Below, piece after piece: positions 17,676 to 25,187 of a stretch of DNA of 64,000 nt. Within the stretch, counting starts at the first letter, position 1; every line of letters begins with the position of its first letter. The notes beneath the pieces are model-generated. The model did not search any database. It was not told the DNA's origin and worked only from the letters and a program-made list of their open reading frames with translations. Source of the DNA: Halarcobacter anaerophilus (GTDB lineage Bacteria > Campylobacterota > Campylobacteria > Campylobacterales > Arcobacteraceae); the NCBI RefSeq assembly GCF_006459125.1, contig NZ_CP041070.1, forward strand, positions 2,604,001 to 2,668,000. Direction: 5' to 3'. Made by a program: the position numbers and the translations under genes.

Positions 17676-19077
17676 TCCTTCTTCTTTTTCTAAATGCTCT
17701 TTTTGATTTAACATAAATTATTCTTAAAAATCTTCTTATATTTGCAAAAAATCTAGTCGTATAGGTTGCTTGGGCGTTTACAATCTCTCCTCCTAGCTGT
17801 ACATTAATAGCATCGGATTTTTTCATAGACAAAACTTGTGAAGGAAATACGCTTCTGTGTCCCGTCATTAAAAATGCAATTATAATCGAAAGTGCTGCAT
17901 AATGAGCAACATTTACTCCAAAAAGTTCAACTGCCATAATCATAGCTGCAATAGGTGCACTTGTAGCACCTGCTAATACACTAACAAAACCTAAAGCGGC
18001 AAATAAAGGAATATAACCGTCAACAACCGTACCGAAAAAATTACCGCTTGTTGCACCTATATAAAAAACAGGAGTAATAACTCCTCCACTTCCTCCGAAG
18101 CCTAAGGTTAAAGAGGTAAAAATAGTTTTTGCTATAAAGGCATACCAAGGAATATTTTCATGATCTTGAAAACTTGAAGACAAAGCCTCTTTTATAGTAT
18201 CAAAACCTAAACCCAGATATTGGTCTCCCACAAGTAAAGTTAATATTACGATTACTACTCCACCTAAAAAAGCTTTTAGAATATAGTGCATTTTTAATGA
18301 TTTGGCATAAGTGCTTATTGCTCTTAATACCGTAATTATAAAGTCTGCAACAAGCCCGAAAAATATTCCGGCTAAAATAACTTTTGCGATTAATACATAA
18401 TTAAAATCAAAAGTTACGTAATAGGCAATATCAAAATATGTATAACTTATTCCAACCATTTTTGCTACAAAAAAAGCCGAAAATCCCGCAACAATAGAAG
18501 GGAGTAAAATATCATACATCAAAGCACCGACTATAAGTATTTCAACTCCGAAAATAGCCCCTGCCAAAGGTGTTCCGAATACTGATGCAAAACCTGCACT
18601 AATACCGCAGATTACCATTTTTTTTCTATCTCTTTTTGAAAATTTAAAAAGTGTTGCAACAAAAGAGGCTGCCGCTGCACCTATTTGGGCTCCTGGTCCC
18701 TCTTTACCTACTGAACCACCCGCAAAAATAGTAATAACCGTTGCAGCTAGCTTGACAGGAATAACAGAGAGTTTCATCTCTCCTGAATTTTTATGCACGG
18801 CTTCAATAACTTTTTCCGTACCGTGTCCCTCAGCACTAGGAGCAAACTTTTTTACGATAATAACTGTTAAAACTAAAGCAAAAGGCAGTAAATAGTAGTA
18901 ATCAAAAGGCAGAAGAGTTCTTGAATTTTCACAGTACTCCAAAAGTTTTAAAAATAAAGCAACAATAAATCCAATCAAAGCCCCGATAGAAGAGGATATA
19001 AGAATCCATTTAGTTATTGTTGCGAACATTACTGTCTGTTCTGCTATATGTTTTGTCACATTTTTATTGTTTTCCAT
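17665..19077 (-). CDS. ClC-family chloride channel or antiporter
   Basis: A 470-residue membrane protein with about ten hydrophobic segments and the three ClC selectivity motifs. These are GSVGKEGPGAQIGAA (with the gating Glu), a GSGGVITPVFYIGA segment and the inter-helix ISAGFASVFGTPLAGAIFG. The tail is arginine/lysine-rich (KRAFRKRRRTKE). Whether it is a channel or a Cl-/H+ antiporter depends on the inner-gate residue, which I did not resolve. No CBS domains are present. The gene is monocistronic as far as can be seen. Confidence 0.92.
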   Translation of the reverse strand: MENNKNVTKHIAEQTVMFATITKWILISSSIGALIGFIVALFLKLLEYCENSRTLLPFDYYYLLPFALVLTVIIVKKFAPSAEGHGTEKVIEAVHKNSGEMKLSVIPVKLAATVITIFAGGSVGKEGPGAQIGAAAASFVATLFKFSKRDRKKMVICGISAGFASVFGTPLAGAIFGVEILIVGALMYDILLPSIVAGFSAFFVAKMVGISYTYFDIAYYVTFDFNYVLIAKVILAGIFFGLVADFIITVLRAISTYAKSLKMHYILKAFLGGVVIVILTLLVGDQYLGLGFDTIKEALSSSFQDHENIPWYAFIAKTIFTSLTLGFGGSGGVITPVFYIGATSGNFFGTVVDGYIPLFAALGFVSVLAGATSAPIAAMIMAVELFGVNVAHYAALSIIIAFLMTGHRSVFPSQVLSMKKSDAINVQLGGEIVNAQATYTTRFFANIRRFLRIIYVKSKRAFRKRRRTKE

Positions 19078-19192
19078 GAGTGCTGCTTCAAAATAGTTTT
19101 TATACTAAAAGATTAACATAAAGTTTAATAAAGTCTGTTGTGAAAAGAGCTGATTTTTTAATAAAATTAAAAATTTATTTTATAGCATTTAA

Positions 19193-19882
19193 TTATACAT
19201 TTTCTTTTGATTCATTTCTTTTTAAATATTCATCTAAAGTAATAAAATCTTCTATATTTTTAGGCGGGGTTTTAATGATTTCAGACAATGATTTTACTCC
19301 CATAGAGAGAAGATATTGTAAATTGCTGTCAAAAGTTGCTTCTTGTATAACCCAGATTTTATCTTTATGAACTTCAAACATATATCCACCGTTTGGAATT
19401 GGAGTCATTGATAAAACTGCTGTATAATGATCTTTTACGATAGACTCTTTTGTAGAGTACATAAGACCTACATTGTAATCCTCTTTTGAAAACCCTCGAA
19501 TTAGTACGACTAAAACTTTTTTCTCTCCTGATTTTGAAGTATTAAATATATTTACAAGCTCTTTTATCGTTCCGTAGCCTGGAATCTTTGAGTATAATCT
19601 TTGTATAAAATTTATTAATCCCGTTTCAACGAATATTCCTAAAATATACGCTAAAAACCCTAAAAGTGCAACACCTATAAAAGTCCACAATACTGGATAA
19701 TGTTCAGGTTCAAATCCAACAAGAGTAAAAAAATATCCCGTTAAAGCATTTACGTTGTCGTAAATCCAAAGTACTATTATAGTGATTGCGGCAATTGGAG
19801 CCAACCAAAAAAGACCTTTTAAAATTACTGTTACAATATGATCTTTCCCATGTCCTAAAAACTCTTTTATTTTATCAACCAT
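19193..19882 (-). CDS. DUF502 membrane protein
   Basis: A 229-residue protein with two N-terminal membrane helices (about 15-38 and 65-90) followed by a soluble domain, the layout of DUF502. Conserved-looking stretches include LIRGFSKEDYNVGLMYSTKE and MTPIPNGGYMFEV. Function is unknown. AAGGAGT lies at good spacing before the ATG at 19882, and a TATAAT on the minus strand lies further upstream. Confidence 0.85.
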   Translation of the reverse strand: MVDKIKEFLGHGKDHIVTVILKGLFWLAPIAAITIIVLWIYDNVNALTGYFFTLVGFEPEHYPVLWTFIGVALLGFLAYILGIFVETGLINFIQRLYSKIPGYGTIKELVNIFNTSKSGEKKVLVVLIRGFSKEDYNVGLMYSTKESIVKDHYTAVLSMTPIPNGGYMFEVHKDKIWVIQEATFDSNLQYLLSMGVKSLSEIIKTPPKNIEDFITLDEYLKRNESKENV

Positions 19883-19906
19883 AATAATTACTCCTTATAA
19901 TTTTCT

Positions 19907-19912
19907 ATTATA
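19907..19912 (-). promoter_or_regulatory. -10 box for DUF502 gene
   Basis: TATAAT on the minus strand, 25 bases before the start codon, in a 130-base divergent region shared with the antiporter gene. Confidence 0.45.
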
Positions 19913-20012
19913 ACCTTTTAGTTACTTTCCTTTTGCTAAAAGATGTATAAAATTGATATATTTCGTACAAAAATTTTAAGAAAAATATAACTTTATTGGA
20001 TAAAATACGCTC

Positions 20013-21620
20013 ATGGAAACAATACTATTTATAATTTTTTTATCATTCGCTTTATCCACGCTGATTAACATTATCCTTAAAAAGTTCTCAATGTCCCATA
20101 TAATAGGATATATCATTACAGGAACAATAATAACCTCTTTGTTTGATTTAAACGGAACTTCGGATTTGCATATTTTAGATTTGATAGCCGAGTTTGGAAT
20201 CGTATTTTTAATGTTTACAATAGGTCTTGAAATGCCTATAAACAAACTAAAAAAGATGAAAGAGATACTTTTCGTAAACGGTTCTATTCAAGTTGGAGTC
20301 AGTGCCGTAATTATATATTTACTCGCAAAATATATATTTGATATTGATACTACCTCGTCGATTATAATCGCACTTGCATTTTCTCTATCTTCAACGGCAA
20401 TTGTTTTAACATATTTAAAACAATCAAAAGATATTCATACTCCTTACGGTGAAAAATCTACTGCTATATTGGTTTTTCAAGATTTAGCAGTAATTCCCAT
20501 ACTTCTGTTAATATCGTTTTTATCAAATGATACTCTGAGTTTAGGCGAAATTTTAACAAACACTTTTTTATCTGCTTTGTTAATTATTCTTTTTATGTTT
20601 ACAATAGGAAAAAAGATTTTAAATTGGTTTTTAGACTTCTCTTCAAGAACTAGAATTGAAGAGCTCTTTTTAGCCTCAATCTTGTCAATTGTAATAGGAA
20701 CTTCACTTTTAGCTCACCAATTGGGGTTTACCTACTCTTTGGGAGCTTTTATTGCGGGAATGATAATTTCCGAAACCAATTATCATATAAAAGTTGAATC
20801 AGATATCTCTTCATACAAAGATCTGCTTTTAGGAGCATTCTTTTTCTCTGTGGGAACAAAAATAGACGTGCCTTATCTGCTTTCGAATATTCATTACGTA
20901 TTTTTGATATTTTTCGGTGTTATGGTTATAAAAGCCGTTGTTATTTATCTTTTAATGCTTGCAAAATCAAATAAGAGTGATTCTGTTAAATCAGCACTTG
21001 CACTTTGTCAAATAGGAGAGTTTTCTTTTGCCGTTTTTGCACTTGCCGCAAATGACAATATATTAGATAAAGATTTAGCTAGTTTTCTTATTTTAGTAAC
21101 GGTTTTATCTATGATTTTAACTCCTTTTATTGTAAATAATATTTATAAAATAGCTTCATTTTTCGTAGTTGAATTCTATGAATCAGATAAAATTACTCCA
21201 ATTAACAGAAGAAACCATACTATTATTTGCGGATATGCAATTTTAGGAAGAATAATTGCCCATGAACTAAATAAACAAAATAAATCATTTGTTATCATTT
21301 CAGATAATTTAAAACATGTACTTCTTGCAAGGAAAAACGGTTTTATGGCATATTTCGGGCACTTGGAAAAACTTCCCGTTTTGGAATCTTTAAAAGTAGA
21401 TGAAGCCTCAAATATTATTGTTACTACAAACAGTTTAATCAAAAAAAGACTTATTTGTGAAGCCGTTTTAAATTTCAAAAACGATGCAAATTTAATTGTT
21501 AGAATTGATTCTTTAGATGAGAAAAAAGAGCTGAAAGATTTAAATATAAAATATTATGTCCACTCTCAAATAGAAACAGCAAAACTTATGGTTGAAAAAA
21601 GTTTAAGTTTTAGCAGTTGA
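20013..21620 (+). CDS. Kef-type cation:proton antiporter (CPA2) with RCK domain
   Basis: The 535-residue protein has twelve or so membrane helices (1-385) with the CPA2 features FGIVFLMFTIGLEMP, AFSLSSTAIVLTYL and ALCQIGEFSFAVFA. A cytosolic TrkA-N/RCK nucleotide-binding domain follows, starting TIICGYAILGRIIAHEL near residue 402. By family it exchanges K+ or Na+ for protons across the inner membrane under nucleotide or glutathione control. The Rossmann glycines read G-Y-A-I-L-G, a normal variant. It is monocistronic and followed by a hairpin. Confidence 0.9.
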   Translation: METILFIIFLSFALSTLINIILKKFSMSHIIGYIITGTIITSLFDLNGTSDLHILDLIAEFGIVFLMFTIGLEMPINKLKKMKEILFVNGSIQVGVSAVIIYLLAKYIFDIDTTSSIIIALAFSLSSTAIVLTYLKQSKDIHTPYGEKSTAILVFQDLAVIPILLLISFLSNDTLSLGEILTNTFLSALLIILFMFTIGKKILNWFLDFSSRTRIEELFLASILSIVIGTSLLAHQLGFTYSLGAFIAGMIISETNYHIKVESDISSYKDLLLGAFFFSVGTKIDVPYLLSNIHYVFLIFFGVMVIKAVVIYLLMLAKSNKSDSVKSALALCQIGEFSFAVFALAANDNILDKDLASFLILVTVLSMILTPFIVNNIYKIASFFVVEFYESDKITPINRRNHTIICGYAILGRIIAHELNKQNKSFVIISDNLKHVLLARKNGFMAYFGHLEKLPVLESLKVDEASNIIVTTNSLIKKRLICEAVLNFKNDANLIVRIDSLDEKKELKDLNIKYYVHSQIETAKLMVEKSLSFSS

Positions 21621-21635
21621 TTTTCAAGTAAAAAA

Positions 21636-21659
21636 AAAGAGCAAAATTAATTGCTCTTT
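21636..21659 (+). terminator. terminator after Kef-type antiporter
   Basis: AAAGAGCAA (21636-21644) pairs with TTGCTCTTT (21651-21659), a 9-bp stem and 6-base loop, flanked by A and T runs so it could act in both directions. Confidence 0.75.
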
Positions 21660-21663
21660 ATCT

Positions 21664-21690
21664 CTACTATGAAGGACGTTTAATTAGTAG
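21664..21690 (+). other. small hairpin with GAAGGA in its loop
   Basis: CTACTA (21664-21669) can pair with TAGTAG (21685-21690), leaving a 15-base loop that displays GAAGGA. It lies between the antiporter terminator and bioF. An exposed AAGGA in a hairpin loop is the form CsrA recognises, but this could be chance. Confidence 0.3.
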
Positions 21691-21796
21691 GTAATGTAAT
21701 TATAATAGTTAATAATAGCATAATAGTAGCATTATAAAAAATTTAACGATTTTTAATGCAATTTTATATAAAATACAAAAATTACTAGGAGCATTT

Positions 21797-22891
21797 TTGT
21801 ATTCTAAAGAACTTAACTCTATAAAAAAATCCAACCGTTTAAGAACCAGAGAAATTTTTGATGATAATATAATTGATTTAGCTTCAAACGATTATCTAGG
21901 TCTTGCAAACAATAAAGAACTTTTTGAAAATGCTTACAAAAGAGTATTAAAAGAGAAATATCACTCCCCTAAAGCTTCAATGCTTGTAAACGGATACTCT
22001 AAAGTTCACAAAGATTTTGAAGATAAACTAAAACAAGAAAACGGTTTTGAAGATGCTATTATAGTAGGAAGCGGTTTTTTGGCAAATGTTTCAATGATAG
22101 AAGCTCTTGTTAGAAAAGGCGATACTCTGTTTATCGATGAAGATTATCATGCAAGCGGAATGTTTGCCACAAGAGTTTTAAATAAAGACCAAGTAGTTAT
22201 CTTCAAACACAATAATACAAAAGATTTAGAAGAAAAAATAAAAAATAAAGAGACAAAAGGCAGAAAAATCATAGCTATCGAAGGTGTTTACTCTATGGGC
22301 GGAGATTTGGCACCAAAAGAGATTTTTGATATAGCCGACAAAAATAATGCTCTTTTAATAGTAGATGAAGCACACTCTTCGGGAGTCTTAGGAGAAAATC
22401 TTTTAGGGATTTTTGATTTTTACAAAATAAAACCAAAAGCAAACCATATAAAAATGGGAACTCTAGGTAAAGCTTACGGAAGTTACGGTGCTTATATTTT
22501 AGGAAGTTCAAATATTATTGAGTTTTTGCTGAATAGAGCAAAAGCCGTTATCTACACAACTGCTCCTTCTCTTTTTGATACTGCATTGGGTTTGGAATCT
22601 TTAAAATTTATCGTAAAAAACAAGAAAGAGATTAAAAATAAAATCAAAGCAAATTTACAAGTAATAAATGATATTTTAGGTATAACTTCTGATAGTTTAA
22701 TTATACCTATTAATATAGCGGATAATAAAAAAGTTATTCAGATACAAAAAACTTTGAAACAAAAAGGTTTTTTAGTTGGTGCCATAAGACAACCTACGGT
22801 AAAAAGTGCCATAATCCGTCTTATTGCAAAAATAGATATAGAGCCTGAAACATTAAAAGAGGCTTGTAAAATTATAAAGGAGTTAAAGTGA
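21797..22891 (+). CDS. bioF: 8-amino-7-oxononanoate synthase (BioF-type, PLP)
   Basis: A 364-residue alpha-oxoamine synthase that, by family, condenses pimeloyl-ACP/CoA with alanine in biotin synthesis. Visible are LASNDYLGLANN, the aldimine-stacking region FIDEDYHASGM, LLIVDEAHSSGVLG, and the PLP lysine in KMGTLGKAYGSYGAYILGS. The start is TTG at 21797, supported by TAGGAG seven bases upstream. No other bio genes are adjacent; glycine C-acetyltransferase is the main alternative, but the short length and Campylobacterota context favour BioF. Confidence 0.85.
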   Translation: MYSKELNSIKKSNRLRTREIFDDNIIDLASNDYLGLANNKELFENAYKRVLKEKYHSPKASMLVNGYSKVHKDFEDKLKQENGFEDAIIVGSGFLANVSMIEALVRKGDTLFIDEDYHASGMFATRVLNKDQVVIFKHNNTKDLEEKIKNKETKGRKIIAIEGVYSMGGDLAPKEIFDIADKNNALLIVDEAHSSGVLGENLLGIFDFYKIKPKANHIKMGTLGKAYGSYGAYILGSSNIIEFLLNRAKAVIYTTAPSLFDTALGLESLKFIVKNKKEIKNKIKANLQVINDILGITSDSLIIPINIADNKKVIQIQKTLKQKGFLVGAIRQPTVKSAIIRLIAKIDIEPETLKEACKIIKELK

Positions 22892-23133
22892 GCAAACTTT
22901 TAATTTTGATGATATTTACACTCTTTAGTTTTGCAAACGATAAATTTATAAATATGAAGAGTTGCGAATCTTTGAAACTGTCAAGATTTACTACTTTAAT
23001 ATCTTGTCATAATATTGACTATCTAGTTGAATATAAACTTCAAGATGATGAAGAAAAAGATAATATAAAAAAAATCACGGCAATAACAGTAAACGACCAA
23101 AAAATTATTAAAACTACAGGAAAAGTTAAATGA
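22888..23133 (+). CDS. small exported protein of unknown function
   Basis: An 81-residue protein starting at GTG, which overlaps the bioF stop by four bases (GTGA). Residues 1-16 form a signal peptide (LLILMIFTLFSFA, ND following). The mature part has two cysteines (in KSCES and ISCHN) that could form a disulfide in the periplasm. I do not recognise a family. The four-base overlaps on both sides place it firmly within the bioF-carbonic anhydrase operon. Confidence 0.65.
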   Translation: MSKLLILMIFTLFSFANDKFINMKSCESLKLSRFTTLISCHNIDYLVEYKLQDDEEKDNIKKITAITVNDQKIIKTTGKVK

Positions 23134-23789
23134 TCTTGACCCGATTGATAAAAGGCAATGAAAATTTTAGAAAGAAAAACTACAAAGCCTTGGAATCTGA
23201 GTTAAAAGATTTGGTAAAACACGGACAAAAACCTGAAGTAATGTTTATAGGTTGTTCCGACAGCAGAGTAACTCCGGATTTAATGCTTGGAACAAAACCC
23301 GGAGATATGTTTATTTTAAGAAATGTCGGAAATTTTGTTCCCCCTTTTAAACATGATGAAGATTTCCACGGAAGTGCAGCTGCAATCGAATATGCCATTG
23401 CCGTTTTAAAAGTAAAACATATTATTATTTGCGGACACTCACATTGCGGAGCCTGTAAAAGCCTTTATGAAGATATTCCCGATAACGGTTCTTTTGTCCA
23501 TATAAAAACCTGGCTTACGCTAGGAGCAAAAGCAAAAGAGACAACACTTAAAAATAATAATTTCAAAACCGAAGAGGAGATGTATAGAGCAACGGAGAGA
23601 AACTCTATTAGACATCAATTAGATAATCTTCTAACATATCCTGAAGTTGAAAAACTATATAAAAAAGGTGAACTTCAAGTTCATGGATGGTATTATAATA
23701 TAGAAACAGCACAGCTTGATTATTATGATAAAGAAGATGACAAATTTAAACCACTAAACGAGATGACCTATGAGCCAAGAAAAAGTTGA
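23130..23789 (+). CDS. beta-class carbonic anhydrase
   Basis: The 219-residue enzyme interconverts CO2 and bicarbonate. Zinc ligands are visible: Cys in GCSDSRVTP (with the Asp-Arg dyad), then His and Cys in CGHSHCGAC. NVGNFVPP is also typical. It starts at ATG overlapping the previous stop (ATGA), and the next gene starts inside its end, so it is mid-operon. Bicarbonate supply fits the capnophilic physiology common in this phylum (inference). Confidence 0.93.
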   Translation: MILTRLIKGNENFRKKNYKALESELKDLVKHGQKPEVMFIGCSDSRVTPDLMLGTKPGDMFILRNVGNFVPPFKHDEDFHGSAAAIEYAIAVLKVKHIIICGHSHCGACKSLYEDIPDNGSFVHIKTWLTLGAKAKETTLKNNNFKTEEEMYRATERNSIRHQLDNLLTYPEVEKLYKKGELQVHGWYYNIETAQLDYYDKEDDKFKPLNEMTYEPRKS

Positions 23790-24096
23790 AGTTAGAAAAT
23801 TACCTAAAAAAAGTATTATTATAATTATCATTATGTCGATAATTATAGTAGCAGGATTTATGTTTGAAGTTTTTATGCAAAAATTAAAAATGGAAGAGGT
23901 TTTAGCAGATCTCGGGCATAAAAATATTTCAGGAATAAAAGTCGTAAATAAAATGAATGTTGAAGATGAAGTAACAAAAGTTAGAAGTACAGTCTATAAA
24001 GTCGTATTCTATGATAAAGATTTACAAAAAAAATGTATAGGTTTTATTAATAGAAGCAACCACGGAAAATATAGCAAAGATGTTGATTGTAAATAA
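23770..24096 (+). CDS. small single-span membrane protein, unknown
   Basis: The 108-residue protein has one strong membrane helix (about 16-33, rich in Ile) followed by a basic and acidic mixed domain with two cysteines (KKCIGF and VDCK). The topology suggests a periplasmic C-terminal domain. No family recognised. It begins 20 bases inside the carbonic anhydrase gene and ends nine bases before mqnE, so co-expression with both is likely. Confidence 0.65.
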   Translation: MSQEKVEVRKLPKKSIIIIIIMSIIIVAGFMFEVFMQKLKMEEVLADLGHKNISGIKVVNKMNVEDEVTKVRSTVYKVVFYDKDLQKKCIGFINRSNHGKYSKDVDCK

Positions 24097-24105
24097 AGAG
24101 ATAAA

Positions 24106-25167
24106 ATGAGTATACTAGAAAAATTTGAAAAAAAAGAAAATTATAGTTTAGAAGAAGCGGTTAAACTCTATGATTTGGAGCTTTTTGAACTTGCCCAACT
24201 TGCAAATAAAATCAGAGAAGAAAAACATGGCAAAAAGACCTATTTTAATATAAACAGACATATAAACCCCACAAATATCTGTAAAGATGTTTGTCAATTT
24301 TGTGCTTACAGTGCAAGTAGAAAAAATCCCCATCAATACACAATGAGCCATGAAGAGATTATGGATGTTGTAGAAAACTCTTCAAAACATGGAATAAAAG
24401 AAGTACACATTGTTTCAGCTCATAATCCAAATACGGGATTGCAGTGGTATTTAGATATATTTAGAAAAATAAAAGATAAATTCCCGCATATTCACGTAAA
24501 AGCTTTAACAGCGGCAGAAATTCACTTTTTGGCAACACAATATAACTTAAGTTATGAGCAAATTATTGAGAAAATGATTGAAAGTGGTGTTGATTCTATG
24601 CCAGGAGGAGGAGCTGAAATCTTCGACGAAATTGTTAGAAAAAGAATTTGCGGAGGAAAAGTAACTTCAGATCAATGGATCGAAATTCACAGACTTTGGC
24701 ATAAAGCAGGACACCAAAGCAATGCAACAATGCTTTTTGGACATGTAGAAAATAGAGAACATAGAATCGATCATATGTTAAGACTTAGAAAACTCCAAGA
24801 AGAAACAGGCGGATTTAATGCTTTTATTCCATTGGTTTATCAAAAAGAGAATAACTATCTAAAAGTAAAAGATTTTCTAACAGGTCAAGAGATTTTAAAA
24901 ACAATGGCAATATCAAGAATCTTGCTTGACAATATTCCAAATATAAAAGCATATTGGGTAACATCAACTACAAAACTTGCTCTCCTAGCTCAAGAATTTG
25001 GAGCAAACGATTTAGACGGAACAATAGAAAAAGAATCAATCCAAAGTGCGGCAGGAGCAAAAAGCGCAAATGGAATTGCTCTTCAAAATTTTGTTGACCT
25101 AATAAGAAATTCAGGTTTTATACCGGTTGAAAGAGATTCCGTTTACAATGAAATAAAAGTTTGGTAA
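24106..25167 (+). CDS. mqnE: aminofutalosine synthase (radical SAM)
   Basis: MqnE joins 3-enolpyruvyl-benzoate chemistry to adenosine in the futalosine route to menaquinone. The radical-SAM cluster motif CxxxCxxC is in NICKDVCQFCAYS near residue 60, preceded by NINRHINPTN, which distinguishes MqnE from MqnC. Other motifs are SMPGGGAEIF and HKAGHQSNATMLFGH. Length (353) is typical. It is the last gene of the operon beginning at bioF. No other mqn genes are in the window. Confidence 0.92.
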   Translation: MSILEKFEKKENYSLEEAVKLYDLELFELAQLANKIREEKHGKKTYFNINRHINPTNICKDVCQFCAYSASRKNPHQYTMSHEEIMDVVENSSKHGIKEVHIVSAHNPNTGLQWYLDIFRKIKDKFPHIHVKALTAAEIHFLATQYNLSYEQIIEKMIESGVDSMPGGGAEIFDEIVRKRICGGKVTSDQWIEIHRLWHKAGHQSNATMLFGHVENREHRIDHMLRLRKLQEETGGFNAFIPLVYQKENNYLKVKDFLTGQEILKTMAISRILLDNIPNIKAYWVTSTTKLALLAQEFGANDLDGTIEKESIQSAAGAKSANGIALQNFVDLIRNSGFIPVERDSVYNEIKVW

Positions 25168-25185
25168 AAGCTGTAAAAGCTTTTA
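25165..25185. terminator. hairpin between mqnE and the effector gene
   Basis: TAAAAGCT (25165-25172, including the mqnE stop) pairs with AGCTTTTA (25178-25185), loop five bases. It is three bases from the end of the convergent effector gene and probably serves both. Confidence 0.55.
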
Positions 25186-25187
25186 TC

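Noticed and set aside
21661-21735. Possible tRNA or small stable RNA between antiporter and bioF
   Set aside because: I could not form a cloverleaf, T-loop or CCA end.
21703-21760. TAATAG words resembling a short tandem array before bioF
   Set aside because: The spacing is uneven (10 then 8 bases) and the words are simple A/T sequence; not supported as an operator, unlike the TAGC array at 12302-12345.
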